Assembly: GCA_024278855.1 (NCBI GenBank)
Contig: JAJRSJ010000066.1
Span: 1-49,505 of the forward strand
DNA: 49,505 nt
Reading direction: 5' to 3'
Source: Alphaproteobacteria bacterium
Lineage (GTDB): Bacteria; Pseudomonadota; Alphaproteobacteria; Caulobacterales; Maricaulaceae
Position 1 is the first letter of the stretch. Each line of letters starts with the position of its first letter. Positions 19,884-28,269 of this stretch are shown here, in pieces. The position numbers and the translations under genes are program-made. The notes beneath the pieces were generated by a model. The model saw only the letters and a list, made by a program, of their open reading frames with translations. It had not been told where the DNA came from and ran no database searches.

Positions 19884-20885
19884 TCAGGCGCTAATCTCTA
19901 AGGACTGTGCAAACACGTCATCATCAACATTGCCGCCTGACAGGATCACCGCTATATTTGCGCCGGGACTTAGACCTTTGGGGCGCGATAAAGCCGCCGC
20001 CAAAGCCGCTGCTAAAGCTATGGCCCCGCCGGGTTCAAGGGTGATATCAAAGGTTTGTTTTGCCAACGCCATTGCCAATAAACACTCCGTATCGCTTAGG
20101 GCGAAAACCCCGCTTAAATATCGTTTGTTGATTTCAAAGGTCATTTTTCCGGGGGTGGGGGCCATCAAAGCATCACACAATGAGGGGGGCGCCGGTGCAT
20201 TGGTTTGGCGCTTGCCCGTAGCAAGTGAACGGGCATGGTCATCATAGTCAACGGGTTCGCTGCCGTAAACTTTGGTGCTTGGGCTAAGGGCGCGAACCGC
20301 TAATATACTGCCTGCACACAGGCCGCCGCCGCCCATTGGCGTGATCAGGCCATCAAGTTTTAAGCCGCGCAATTTGAACGCCTCTATAATTTCCAGTGCG
20401 CATGTACCTTGCCCGGCAATGATGTATTTATCATCATAGGGCGGCACTAAAATTCGGTTTTCGTCCCGTGCTATCTTGGCTGCTAATTTGGCCCTGTCTG
20501 TCGTATCTGGATCATATTCGATGATTTTCGCGCCGTGGGAAAGCGTGCCTTGTTTCTTTTTTAGAGGCGCGGTGTTCGGCATGACAATTGTGGCCGAAAT
20601 ACCCAGTTCTTTGGCGGCTAGCGCAATGCCCTGCGCGTGATTGCCAGATGAATAGGCCACCACCCCGGCGGCTCGTTCGGATCGGTTTAGGCGGGACAGG
20701 CGGGAATATGCACCCCGATATTTAAACGCACCGCTTTTTTGCGCGCTTTCGTCTTTTAAAAACAAATTGAGCCCGCTGATTTTATCTAACAAATCATGGC
20801 GCACAAGCGGGGTGAGCCGAGCATTGCCTTTAAGCCGCTGGGCCGCTTCGACCACATCCCCATAGCTCGGAAGCTTCAAAGCCAT
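19884..20885 (-). CDS. Threonine/serine dehydratase-like PLP enzyme
   Basis: A fold-type II pyridoxal-phosphate enzyme of 333 residues. Visible are the PLP lysine K55 in KSGAFKYRGA, the SSGNHAQGIALAAKELG substrate loop, the glycine-rich phosphate loop MGGGGLCAGS, and a terminal VILSGGN. This is the catabolic threonine/serine dehydratase or serine racemase group, without the C-terminal regulatory ACT domain of biosynthetic IlvA. The reaction is probably deamination of L-threonine or L-serine to a 2-oxoacid; racemase activity cannot be excluded. It is divergent from the acyl-CoA ligase. Confidence 0.85.
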   Translation of the reverse strand: MALKLPSYGDVVEAAQRLKGNARLTPLVRHDLLDKISGLNLFLKDESAQKSGAFKYRGAYSRLSRLNRSERAAGVVAYSSGNHAQGIALAAKELGISATIVMPNTAPLKKKQGTLSHGAKIIEYDPDTTDRAKLAAKIARDENRILVPPYDDKYIIAGQGTCALEIIEAFKLRGLKLDGLITPMGGGGLCAGSILAVRALSPSTKVYGSEPVDYDDHARSLATGKRQTNAPAPPSLCDALMAPTPGKMTFEINKRYLSGVFALSDTECLLAMALAKQTFDITLEPGGAIALAAALAAALSRPKGLSPGANIAVILSGGNVDDDVFAQSLEISA

Positions 20886-20980
20886 AATATAACCTTATAA
20901 TATTAGCCTAATCCGATTGACCTCATGGGCCAGAACGTTAAAACTATATGCAACAAAGAGCATAAAAACGGGAGACATAT

Positions 20981-22615
20981 ATGCAAGGCCTAATGATGCA
21001 ACAGCAGCTGATGATCAGCGATTTAATTGAACATGCTGCGCTTAATCACGCGACACAAGAGATCGTATCACGCGAAAGCGACGGCAGTGATCACCGCTAT
21101 ACTTGGGCAGAATGTGCGAGACGTTCCAAGAAATTGGCTAATGCGCTTTTGGCAGCGGGTGTTAAACCGGGCGATAGGGTAGCGACGATTGCCTGGAATA
21201 ATTACCGCCATATTGAAATATATTACGCCGTTGCCGGCATTGGCGCCATTGTCCACACCATCAATCCAAGGCTCGATCCCAAGCAAATTGCTTGGATGAT
21301 TGGCCATGCTGAGGACAGTTATATGTTTTTCGACACAACCTTCGCGCCAATTGTTCACGGCATTGGCGGGTTTTGCCCAAGCATTAAAGGCTGGATTGCC
21401 ATGTGCGACGGCGACAATGTACCAACAGGCGCAACGGATGTTATGTGCTATGAGGACTTTATCAAAGACGCGGACGACACCATAGACTGGCCGCGTTTTG
21501 ATGAAAACACGGCGTGTTCGTTGTGTTATACATCTGGCACCACAGGTGATCCCAAAGGGGTTCTCTATTCCCACCGCTCCACCATTTTGCACGCTTGGGC
21601 GTCTTGCGCCAAAGATGTGGTCGGTGTTTCGGCCACGGATTCGGTGTTGGCGGTTGTACCTATGTTTCATATTAGCGCCTGGGGTCTGGTCTATTCCTGC
21701 GCCATGATGGGGAGTAAAATGGTCATGCCGGGGCCAGGCCTTGACGGCGCTAGCTTGGTGGACATGATCCGCAAAGAGGAAGTGACCTATATGCTCGGTG
21801 TGCCGACTATATGGATGGGTATTTTAGGCCAGTTGCGCGCAGAGGGCGGCGACATGATGGACAAATTGCCTTCGGTTAAAGCTGCATTGGTCGGCGGCTC
21901 CGCTTTGCCGGAAGTGTTGCTTAAAGCTTATGAGGACGAGTTGGGCATTCCCATGCAACAAGGTTGGGGCATGACCGAAACCTCGCCGCTTGGTGTGACC
22001 AATTCTCCTTTGCCGGGCCATGACAAGCTCTCAAAAGACGAACTGGTCGAGATTAAACTTCTGGCCGGGCGGGCAATTTTCGGCATTCAACTGCGTATTG
22101 TTGACGACGAAGGCAAAGAACTACCCCGCGACGGTAAAACCACAGGTCATCTCCATGCCCGTGGGCCGTGGGTTGCCAATCAATATTTCAAAAAAGAAGA
22201 CCGCAGCGATTTTACTGAGGATGGTTGGTTTGAGACCGGTGATGTGGCGGCGCTACATCCCAGTGGCCATTTGGAAATTACCGACCGCTCCAAGGACGTG
22301 ATCAAATCCGGCGGTGAGTGGATATCCTCCATCGAGGTCGAAAACGCTGCTATGGACCATCCCGGTGTGGCTATGGCCGCCTGTATTGGGGCCCACCACG
22401 AAAAATGGCAAGAGCGGCCTATCCTGATCGTCCAGCCCGTACCCGGAGCAACCCCGGACAAAGACGAGATCAAAAAGGCTATTGTGGCCAAATGTGCCAA
22501 ATGGTGGCTTCCCGACGAAATTTTCTTCAAAGACGAACTGCCCATCGGCGCAACAGGCAAGGTGCTGAAAAAAGATCTAAAAGAAGAATACAAGGACTTT
22601 TCTTTAACAGGCTAG
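20981..22615 (+). CDS. Fatty-acid/medium-chain acyl-CoA ligase (ANL superfamily)
   Basis: A 544-residue adenylate-forming enzyme. Core motifs are present: the P-loop YTSGTTGDPKGVLYSHRS, PMFHISAWGLVY, QQGWGMTETSPLG, the GWFETGDVAAL hinge region, DRSKDVIKSGGEWISS and the catalytic Lys in PIGATGKVLKKDL. The N-terminus (LMMQQQLMISDLIEHAA) is shared with a large alphaproteobacterial group that includes medium-chain ligases and the DMSP-pathway ligase DmdB. Which acid it activates cannot be told from sequence. A GGGAG lies about 7 bases before the ATG, and a strong terminator follows the gene, so it is probably a single-gene transcript. Confidence 0.85.
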   Translation: MQGLMMQQQLMISDLIEHAALNHATQEIVSRESDGSDHRYTWAECARRSKKLANALLAAGVKPGDRVATIAWNNYRHIEIYYAVAGIGAIVHTINPRLDPKQIAWMIGHAEDSYMFFDTTFAPIVHGIGGFCPSIKGWIAMCDGDNVPTGATDVMCYEDFIKDADDTIDWPRFDENTACSLCYTSGTTGDPKGVLYSHRSTILHAWASCAKDVVGVSATDSVLAVVPMFHISAWGLVYSCAMMGSKMVMPGPGLDGASLVDMIRKEEVTYMLGVPTIWMGILGQLRAEGGDMMDKLPSVKAALVGGSALPEVLLKAYEDELGIPMQQGWGMTETSPLGVTNSPLPGHDKLSKDELVEIKLLAGRAIFGIQLRIVDDEGKELPRDGKTTGHLHARGPWVANQYFKKEDRSDFTEDGWFETGDVAALHPSGHLEITDRSKDVIKSGGEWISSIEVENAAMDHPGVAMAACIGAHHEKWQERPILIVQPVPGATPDKDEIKKAIVAKCAKWWLPDEIFFKDELPIGATGKVLKKDLKEEYKDFSLTG

Positions 22616-22668
22616 AACTGCGCTACTGCGTTTAAAAATCCAACACAGGATCATGCGTTCACAAAATC

Positions 22669-22714
22669 ACACAGGCGGCCAGCTAGGGGGAGGGGTGCTG
22701 ACCGCCTGTGTTTT
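22669..22714 (+). terminator. Rho-independent terminator of the acyl-CoA ligase gene
   Basis: A 15-base stem, ACACAGGCGGCCAGC (22669-22683) with GCTGACCGCCTGTGT (22697-22711), has one G-T pair and a 13-base G-rich loop. TTTT ends the structure on the plus strand. It begins 54 bases after the ligase stop. On the minus strand it would face the secreted-protein gene ending at 22747, and it may serve both convergent genes. Confidence 0.85.
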
Positions 22715-22746
22715 GGCCCCCGCCTTGCGCGAAGACTCGTATCTGC

Positions 22747-23430
22747 TTAGACCGTTTTCTCTAAACCCTCGGCGGTGAGCGTGTTGATCAGGGCTTCGGT
22801 TTTTTCGGTTAGCTCGCCGACTCCAAATTCAATATTATCAGATGTCAGCGTACCGTAGACTTTACCGGTATATGTATCGACGAGCATGGCTTTGGCAGCG
22901 GCCCTTTTTTGAGCATTGCGCGAAATCATATCGTCGTCGATAATAAATCCGGTATTGGCCAGAGTTTTACCGGCAAAACTGCCCCACTGGGCGTCTTTGC
23001 CCATGCCGTAAATCAGCACATAATCCATGCGCAAATCGGATGCGGTCAGGCGTATTTCGTCCAGTTTATTGTCACTGTCGCGCCCGCCCATCATGGGGAC
23101 TTCCGGGATATTGCGAATGAGCGCTGCCGGGCTAACGGGCGCAAATGTTAGACTTGAGCGCAAGTCAAGCTTGGCCCAATCTCGTAATTCGCTATTTGGC
23201 GCATAAATCAACCGGCCTTTATCTAGCCGTGCAATGCCGATAGTGGCACCGGCTCTTAGGGTTGGTGTGGTGGATTTATCCGCAAAGGGTTTGGTCAAAG
23301 CCGCTTGTTCTATAGTCTCTACACGCGGTTTTTCAGCGGTTCCGGCCTCGTGCATAAACGGGCTAAAAGCATTGGTGTTGGCCGCATATACGGCGGCAGT
23401 CAAAGCAGTGGCGATTAAAAGTTTCATCAT
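22747..23430 (-). CDS. Secreted protein of unknown function
   Basis: A 227-residue protein with a clear signal peptide (about 1-21, ending NTNAFS). I do not recognise the mature domain. Notable segments are RAGATIGIARLDKGRLIYAP, LRMDYVLIYGMGKDAQWGSF and AAAKAMLVDTYTGKVYGTL, which look like a mixed alpha/beta fold reporting a secreted lipoprotein-like family. A GGAGGG lies 7 bases before its ATG. It is divergent from the bufferin operon over 331 bases and could share regulation with it, but nothing in the protein points to metal binding: there are no Cys and few His residues. Confidence 0.7.
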   Translation of the reverse strand: MMKLLIATALTAAVYAANTNAFSPFMHEAGTAEKPRVETIEQAALTKPFADKSTTPTLRAGATIGIARLDKGRLIYAPNSELRDWAKLDLRSSLTFAPVSPAALIRNIPEVPMMGGRDSDNKLDEIRLTASDLRMDYVLIYGMGKDAQWGSFAGKTLANTGFIIDDDMISRNAQKRAAAKAMLVDTYTGKVYGTLTSDNIEFGVGELTEKTEALINTLTAEGLEKTV

Positions 23431-23761
23431 GGGTTACCCTCCAGTTAAGTGTTGTACAAGAGGCAGGCTGCGCACTTGATGATGAATATATGGAGGGATA
23501 ATGGGGCGTGAATTTGCTGTGACTGTGCTGATTTTAAGATTTTTTTATCCAATTAAGGCAGATATGTGCGCGAATAGGGCGAAACTTTGAAATAAGGCAA
23601 AGAATAAGACAGGATCACGGTGACACACGTCCGCTCACAATCAAGTGACCCGATGTTAGACAAATGTCACACTTTGTGAACAAACTCTGTGTTAGCAGAA
23701 TGTTGCGGCGCATATTCGTACGCACGTTAAACAATTTATGTTTTTATTTAGGAGTTATATT
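23431..23761 (+). other. 331-base intergenic region upstream of the bufferin operon
   Basis: This non-coding stretch separates the secreted-protein gene (minus) from bufA (plus) and must hold both promoters. I see an AGGAG ribosome site at 23749-23753 for bufA, a short palindrome at 23667-23679, and the inverted pair GTGAC (23645-23649) and GTCAC (23666-23670). In Caulobacter the homologous operon is driven by the ECF sigma factor SigF. I cannot confirm a matching -35/-10 pair here by eye. A 29-codon frame at 23501-23590 lies in it but is weak. Confidence 0.6.
23667..23679. promoter_or_regulatory. Candidate operator palindrome upstream of bufA
   Basis: TCACA-CTT-TGTGA is a perfect 5+5 inverted repeat 83 bases before the bufA start. 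It partly overlaps the GTGAC/GTCAC inverted pair. Its size and position would suit a dimeric regulator, but an inverted repeat this short can occur by chance. Confidence 0.25.
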
Positions 23762-24124
23762 ATGTCTTCACCACAAAATTTCGCCAAAGCCGTCAGCATT
23801 GGTGCTTTATTGGCTGCATCCGTCGGCGTTAGCGCTGTCGCCAAGCCCAATTCAAAAATCAGTCTTGATGCGGCTGCGCCTGCTGCCGTACAGCAAGCTT
23901 TCGAAAACTGGATGGGCGGTGCGCGTCTTAAAGGTAAAGCCAGTAAAGAAAAGTGCTACGGCGTTGCTCTGACCGGCGGTAATGATTGCAAGGCCGGTGC
24001 TGGAACCTCTTGCCAGGGTTCGTCCACATCCGATTTTCAGACCGATGCCTGGACTTATGTGACAAAAGGTAGTTGTGAACTGATCAAGACACCCAACGGA
24101 AAAGGCTCGCTAAAAAGCAGCTAA
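23762..24124 (+). CDS. bufA: Bufferin precursor BufA1 (DUF2282 family)
   Basis: A 120-residue RiPP precursor: a signal peptide (about 1-27, SVGVSAVA) and a Cys-rich mature part with four cysteines, C65 (KEKCYGVAL), C76 (GGNDCKAG), C84 (GTSCQGSS) and C105 (TKGSCEL). This four-Cys pattern with KCYGVAL and NDC is that of BufA1. In Caulobacter, cysteines of this peptide are converted to thiooxazoles by BufB/BufC, and the exported peptide buffers copper. The start is the ATG behind AGGAG, because an in-frame ATG at 23738 would put extra residues before the signal. It heads an operon with bufB, bufC and bufD. Confidence 0.9.
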   Translation: MSSPQNFAKAVSIGALLAASVGVSAVAKPNSKISLDAAAPAAVQQAFENWMGGARLKGKASKEKCYGVALTGGNDCKAGAGTSCQGSSTSDFQTDAWTYVTKGSCELIKTPNGKGSLKSS

Positions 24125-24154
24125 TTATTTTAAGGTATTGCCCAAGATATTATC

Positions 24155-25012
24155 ATGACAGCATTACCGAAAAAAATACCATTTAGGGCCGGAATAGGTC
24201 TGAAGCCTGAGTTTTATGCTGAGGCTTTGGAACTTTCCGGCTTTGATATATGGTATGAAGTCCACCCGGAAAACTATATGGTGGACGGCGGCCCAAGACT
24301 GGCGTGGCTAGAGGCATTTGCAGACAAATTTGCTTTAAGCTTTCACGGGGTCGGTGCGTCGCTAGGCGGGCTTGACCCGTTTGACAAACCCCATCTTACG
24401 GCCTTGAAAAACCTGATTACGCGCTTCAACCCGGTGCAGGTTTCCGAACATGCCACCTGGTCGAGTTTTGACGGGCGTTATTTGGCCGATTTATTGCCCA
24501 TGCCGCGTACCAAAGCGGCCCAAGATCATATGGTGGCAAGGATCGACGAGTTTCAAACGGCTATCGGGCGGCGTATTTTAATCGAAAACCCGACCAATTA
24601 TATGCGGGTTGCTTCGGATATGGACGAGCCTGAATTTTTGGTCGAAATCGCCAAACGGGCCGGGTGCGGCTTGTTGCTGGATGTCAATAATGTCTATATC
24701 AGTTCGGTCAATGTCGGTATTGATGCGCTAAAATATATTGGGGCCCTGCCGCCTGCATTGATCGGTGAAATCCACATTGCCGGGTTTAACGAGGACAAAA
24801 ACTACGGGGCTAAATTACTGATTGATACCCATAGTGCGCCCGTGGCCGAACCGGTTTGGGATTTGCTGGACATTGCGTTGGCGCATATTGGCCCAGTTCC
24901 GGTTTTGTTGGAACGAGACGGCAATATCCCGGCGTTTTCGAAGATGATGGCAGAACACACCCGCGCCCAAACCGCACTGGATAAGTTGAGTATTGGCGAG
25001 GCGGTACTGTGA
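24155..25012 (+). CDS. bufB: BufB, MNIO (DUF692) multinuclear iron oxidase
   Basis: A 285-residue TIM-barrel enzyme of the MNIO family that oxidatively modifies cysteines of the bufferin precursor with a multi-iron centre. Likely ligands appear in order: H64 (SFHGVG), H99 (VSEHATW), E144 (LIENPTN), D176 and N178 (LLDVNNVY), H207 (EIHIAGF), D224 and H226 (IDTHSAP) and E253 (LLERDGN). The N-terminal FRAGIGLKPEFY is the family opening. It starts 30 bases after bufA, and its TGA overlaps the bufC start. Confidence 0.93.
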   Translation: MTALPKKIPFRAGIGLKPEFYAEALELSGFDIWYEVHPENYMVDGGPRLAWLEAFADKFALSFHGVGASLGGLDPFDKPHLTALKNLITRFNPVQVSEHATWSSFDGRYLADLLPMPRTKAAQDHMVARIDEFQTAIGRRILIENPTNYMRVASDMDEPEFLVEIAKRAGCGLLLDVNNVYISSVNVGIDALKYIGALPPALIGEIHIAGFNEDKNYGAKLLIDTHSAPVAEPVWDLLDIALAHIGPVPVLLERDGNIPAFSKMMAEHTRAQTALDKLSIGEAVL

Positions 25013-25779
25013 GGGCGTATATGCAAGCAATGGTCAAAATATGTGACGGTGCGGATGCACGGACATTGAGCGGCGACGGGTTTGCCTATATTGCGCCTGA
25101 ATTTGCCGTGGTTTACCGCAATAATTCCGTGTCGGCATTTCTGGATGTTCTGCGGGCAAATTATAAAACGGTTCTGACCTTGGTCGGGGAGGATTATTTC
25201 TCTGCTTTGGCATTAGCCTATTTGGATAAATACCCGGCGTCTCAGCGCAGTCTTGTTGGTTATGGCAAAGATTTCGATCACATTATCGACGCCCATTCAG
25301 GCGCACATAATTTGGCCTATCTATCAAGTTTTGCCAAGCTTGACCGAGCTTGGACATTGGCCCATACGGCGGCGGATACACAGGTACATTCAATGGATAT
25401 GCTACAAGAATTTGCAGGGAGTGGCGGGGATTTGGAGCGCTATCATCTCAGGCTTAAACCGGATGTAAATTTGGTACATAATGACTGGCCTGTATTTGCT
25501 TTGTGGTCAAATTTGAGAGACGACACGGATTTGGGCGGCGGTGATCTTGAGAAGAACACTGAATATATTTTGGTTTGGCGGCGCGGGCTTGAAGTCGTCT
25601 ACCGGGTTTTGAAGCCGGGTGAACTTGCATTTTTACAGGCATTGCAAAACGGCGATACATTGGGCTTGGCGACGGTGGCGTGTCTGGGCACGGCGCCAGA
25701 AACCGATATGGGGGTGCTCTTGGACGGTATGATGGCGGCCGGAATTTTTATGAAACAAGATGGAGGCGCACATGCGTAA
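25009..25779 (+). CDS. bufC: BufC, bufferin maturation partner (DUF2063-like)
   Basis: A 256-residue protein whose N-terminal half (about 15-105, with VYRNNSVSAFLDVLRANYKTVLTLVGEDYF) is the DUF2063 domain, followed by a second region ending in a winged-helix-like segment (PGELAFLQALQNGDTLG). DUF2063 proteins are obligate partners of MNIO enzymes and present the precursor peptide. It begins with GTG overlapping the bufB stop by 4 bases; an ATG at 25021 is an alternative. The end overlaps bufD by 8 bases, so bufBCD are translationally coupled. Confidence 0.88.
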   Translation: MRAYMQAMVKICDGADARTLSGDGFAYIAPEFAVVYRNNSVSAFLDVLRANYKTVLTLVGEDYFSALALAYLDKYPASQRSLVGYGKDFDHIIDAHSGAHNLAYLSSFAKLDRAWTLAHTAADTQVHSMDMLQEFAGSGGDLERYHLRLKPDVNLVHNDWPVFALWSNLRDDTDLGGGDLEKNTEYILVWRRGLEVVYRVLKPGELAFLQALQNGDTLGLATVACLGTAPETDMGVLLDGMMAAGIFMKQDGGAHA

Positions 25780-26302
25780 ATTAGTATTGAAATTCTCAAA
25801 TCTGCTGACATTTTGGCACCCATATGCGGATAAATTGCAAAGCTTGGCTTTGTTATTTGCCCGCATCGCCGTGGGGCGGGTGTTCCTTAAATCGGGTTTG
25901 GCCAAGTGGGACGGGTTTTTCAAATTCAACCCCGGCACTTATGATTTGTTCGAATATGAGTTTTTCTGCCCCGACGAAATCCGCAAAGGGGCTTTGTATT
26001 TATGCGATAAGGCCGAAGGCGATTACAGCAATGAAACCATGCGCTTTGTCATTGACCGGTTCGCCAATCTGGCCGGGGTGATGGAAGTTTTGCTTGGGGT
26101 TGCTATCATTGCTGGCTTGTATTCACGCCTCGCCGCCCTTGGTCTGTTGGTCATGACATTGTTCATCCAGTTTTTCGTCTATCCTGATATAGCCAGTTGG
26201 TGGGGTAGTCATGCTTGGTGGGCGGTTTGTTTGTTGGTTGTCCTTGCACTCGGGCCGGGTAAAATATCTCTGGACAGGATTTTCAAGCTAGACGCAAAAT
26301 AA
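25772..26302 (+). CDS. bufD: BufD, DoxX-family membrane protein
   Basis: A 176-residue DoxX-like protein with about four transmembrane segments (first ALLFARIAVGRVFLKSGLAKW, then LAGVMEVLLGVAIIAGLYSRLAALGLLVM). It contains a variable loop with two Cys between helices one and two. DoxX proteins close many bufferin operons and may act in quinone- or thiol-linked redox. The start is the ATG 5 bases after GGAGG (25762-25766), inside the end of bufC. It is the last gene of the operon; the next gene starts 21 bases later. Confidence 0.85.
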   Translation: MRKLVLKFSNLLTFWHPYADKLQSLALLFARIAVGRVFLKSGLAKWDGFFKFNPGTYDLFEYEFFCPDEIRKGALYLCDKAEGDYSNETMRFVIDRFANLAGVMEVLLGVAIIAGLYSRLAALGLLVMTLFIQFFVYPDIASWWGSHAWWAVCLLVVLALGPGKISLDRIFKLDAK

Positions 26303-26323
26303 AATACTGGTCATAATAGAGCT

Positions 26324-26935
26324 ATGAAACGCCAAGATATACTCTCGCCCAACACGCCTAGGCAAGGTGGCCCTATAGGTCGGGCCGTGGGCAGGGTGTT
26401 GGGTGGTGCGGTCTTGCGGCTTTTGGGGTGGACGCTTAGGGGCCAATTACCGGACGAGCAAAAGCTGTTGATAATTGTCGCGCCCCATACCTCCAATTGG
26501 GACTATATCATTGCCATGGCGGCCAAGTTTTATTTGGGCTTGCAGGTGCGCTATCTCATGAAAAGTGAGATTAATATTTGGCCTTTTCGAAATATTTTAA
26601 AATGGAGCGGCGGTGTTCCGGTTTACCGGTTTGAAAAAACCGACATATTGGCGCAAACCATAGATTGGCTCAACGGCGAGGAAAATGTTTGGCTCGGCAT
26701 GTCGCCGGAAGGCACACGCTCCAAAATAGAGAAATGGAAAACCGGTTTCCTGCGCATCGCCCATGGTGCAAAAATCCCGATTTTTATTGCTGCTATTGAC
26801 GGTAAAAACAAATCCATAGTTTTTGACAAACTGGTGCAATTATCCGATTTAAAGGGTGATCTCGACGCCCAAGCCAAAAGCTTACAGGATTACTATGGGG
26901 ACAGGTTTATAGGCATAAAGCCTGAGAACCAGTAA
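26324..26935 (+). CDS. PlsC-like 1-acyl-glycerol-3-phosphate acyltransferase
   Basis: A 203-residue lysophospholipid acyltransferase-family protein. Motif I appears as APHTSNWDYI (catalytic His and Asp separated by SNW), the glycerol-phosphate site as GGVPVYRFE, and motif III as SPEGTRSKIEKWKTGF. Short length and the HTSNWD variant place it in the bacterial subgroup often annotated simply as 1-acyl-sn-glycerol-3-phosphate acyltransferase. The acceptor is uncertain. It starts 21 bases after bufD and may be co-transcribed, but it is not a standard buf gene. Confidence 0.8.
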   Translation: MKRQDILSPNTPRQGGPIGRAVGRVLGGAVLRLLGWTLRGQLPDEQKLLIIVAPHTSNWDYIIAMAAKFYLGLQVRYLMKSEINIWPFRNILKWSGGVPVYRFEKTDILAQTIDWLNGEENVWLGMSPEGTRSKIEKWKTGFLRIAHGAKIPIFIAAIDGKNKSIVFDKLVQLSDLKGDLDAQAKSLQDYYGDRFIGIKPENQ

Positions 26936-26966
26936 GCTAACATCAATCGTACATAGCTTACTTATT
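26931..26966 (+). terminator. Possible terminator after the acyltransferase gene
   Basis: A perfect 9-base stem, AGTAAGCTA (26931-26939) with TAGCTTACT (26954-26962), overlaps the acyltransferase stop codon. The bases after it (TATTTGC) are only weakly T-rich, so termination may be partial. It separates the buf-acyltransferase block from ruvC. Confidence 0.4.
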
Positions 26967-27015
26967 TGCTACAAAACTTCTCGACTTGGCTCCCGTGTTC
27001 GCTTAGTGTTCTTTT

Positions 27016-27525
27016 ATGAGTGTGAAGATTCGTATATTGGGCATAGACCCGTCCTTGGTCAAATGCGGCTGGGGGGTGATTGAGGCTAGGGGTCTTAAAA
27101 TCACCCATATTGGCCACGGGGTTATCAAGCCCGCCGCCAATCAAGATATGGCTTTGCGCTTAAACGGACTTTTCGAGGCCATTACGGATTTGATCAAAAT
27201 CCATCAGCCAGACGAGGCAGCAGTCGAGGAGGTGTTTATGAATAATAATCCGGCCTCTGCCATGAAGCTTGGCCATGCCCGCGCCATATGTTTACTGGCC
27301 CCGGCGCAGGCGGGTTTGTATGTGGGTGAATACTCAGCCAAAAAAGTCAAAAAATCTGTGGTTGGCACTGGCGGGGCAGATAAAGCCCAAGTCGCCGCCA
27401 TGATGAATGTGTTATTGCCGGGACAAAAACTCAAAGCAGGCGACGCTGCGGACGCGCTCGCCATAGCAATTTGCCATGCCCACAGGGCCAGTGCGGCCGG
27501 GGCTTTGAGCCGGAGGTTTGCATGA
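27016..27525 (+). CDS. ruvC: RuvC Holliday-junction resolvase
   Basis: RuvC cuts Holliday junctions delivered by RuvAB. The 169-residue protein starts ILGIDPSLVKCGWGVIE (catalytic D11), has the acidic E71/E72 pair in AVEEVFMNNNPASAMKLGHARA, and ends with DAADALAIAICHAH, carrying the final catalytic acids. The protein is complete. Its stop overlaps the ruvA start (ATGA). yebC, often upstream of ruvC, is not here. Confidence 0.95.
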   Translation: MSVKIRILGIDPSLVKCGWGVIEARGLKITHIGHGVIKPAANQDMALRLNGLFEAITDLIKIHQPDEAAVEEVFMNNNPASAMKLGHARAICLLAPAQAGLYVGEYSAKKVKKSVVGTGGADKAQVAAMMNVLLPGQKLKAGDAADALAIAICHAHRASAAGALSRRFA

Positions 27526-28136
27526 TTGGCATGTTAACAGGCACGGTCATTGTTATCGGTACGGACGAGGCCATCATTGACGTGAACGGGGTTGGGTATT
27601 TGGTGAAATGTTCCGGGCGGACATTGTCGACGCTTACGGTTGGGCAGGCGGCTACACTGCACATTGAAACCCATGTGCGCGAACAAGCTATTACCTTGTT
27701 CGGGTTCGGGGACGAAGAGACACGGGCTTGGTTTGTCAAATTACAGTCGGTGCAAAAGGTCGGGCCAAAGGCGGCCTTGGCGATTTTGGATGTGTTAAGT
27801 CCGGCAGACATTCTCTCGGCGGCTTCTTTGGAAGACAAAGCCGCATTTAGCCGTGCGGGTGGCGTCGGCCCGGCTTTGGCGTCACGCATTGTTGTGGAAT
27901 TGTCCGGCAAGCCGCCGCCCCTCGGGCGCGGGTTTAGTGCAAGCTTACCCGGTATCAGTGCTACACCCACAGCGTCAGCAGATACGGTTTTACAAAAAGA
28001 TGCGGCCTCGGCTTTGGTGAATTTGGGCATTGATCCGGCCAAAGCCATGCGCGCCGTTGCGCAAGCGTTGCAGTTAGACGCAGGTTTGGATATAAATGCA
28101 TTGGTCAAAGCGGCGCTAAAGGAGTTGTCAGGGTGA
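27522..28136 (+). CDS. ruvA: RuvA Holliday-junction binding protein
   Basis: RuvA tetramers hold the four-way junction flat and load RuvB. The 204-residue product begins MIGMLTG, as RuvA normally does, followed by an OB fold (about 1-62), helix-hairpin-helix motifs (VQKVGPKAALAILDVLS and RAGGVGPALASRIVVEL) and a C-terminal RuvB-binding domain (about 160-204, AASALVNLGIDPAKAMRAV). The start overlaps ruvC and sits 5 bases after GGAGG (27512-27516), which rules out in-frame codons farther upstream. Confidence 0.95.
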   Translation: MIGMLTGTVIVIGTDEAIIDVNGVGYLVKCSGRTLSTLTVGQAATLHIETHVREQAITLFGFGDEETRAWFVKLQSVQKVGPKAALAILDVLSPADILSAASLEDKAAFSRAGGVGPALASRIVVELSGKPPPLGRGFSASLPGISATPTASADTVLQKDAASALVNLGIDPAKAMRAVAQALQLDAGLDINALVKAALKELSG

Positions 28137-28162
28137 TTGCGGACGCAAAATATATACATATT

Positions 28163-28252
28163 TGTCATCCCGGGCCCATCTTTACAGATGATTGGCCGGG
28201 ACCTCGGTGCTTGCCGCAACCGCCGAGGTCCCGGATCAAGTCCGGGATGACA
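28163..28252. repeat. Nested palindromic intergenic repeat (alphaproteobacterial GTCATCCCGG type)
   Basis: Outer arms TGTCATCCCGG (28163-28173) and CCGGGATGACA (28242-28252) flank inner arms CCGGGACCTCGG (28196-28207) and CCGAGGTCCCGG (28223-28234). The two halves are perfect complements but have unequal spacers (22 versus 7 bases). Repeats with this core are scattered through many alphaproteobacterial genomes. It lies between ruvA and ruvB, where the transcript would fold into a long hairpin. Confidence 0.85.
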
Positions 28253-28269
28253 GTCATAATAGATGTGCC

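Noticed and set aside
21068-21670. A 200-codon minus-strand open frame inside the acyl-CoA ligase gene
   Set aside because: It lies fully opposite a well-conserved enzyme and its translation resembles no protein; it is a reflection of the real gene.
23501-23590. A 29-codon frame behind GGAGGG upstream of bufA
   Set aside because: The spacing to the ATG is only 3 bases and the peptide has no recognisable feature; there is no support for expression.
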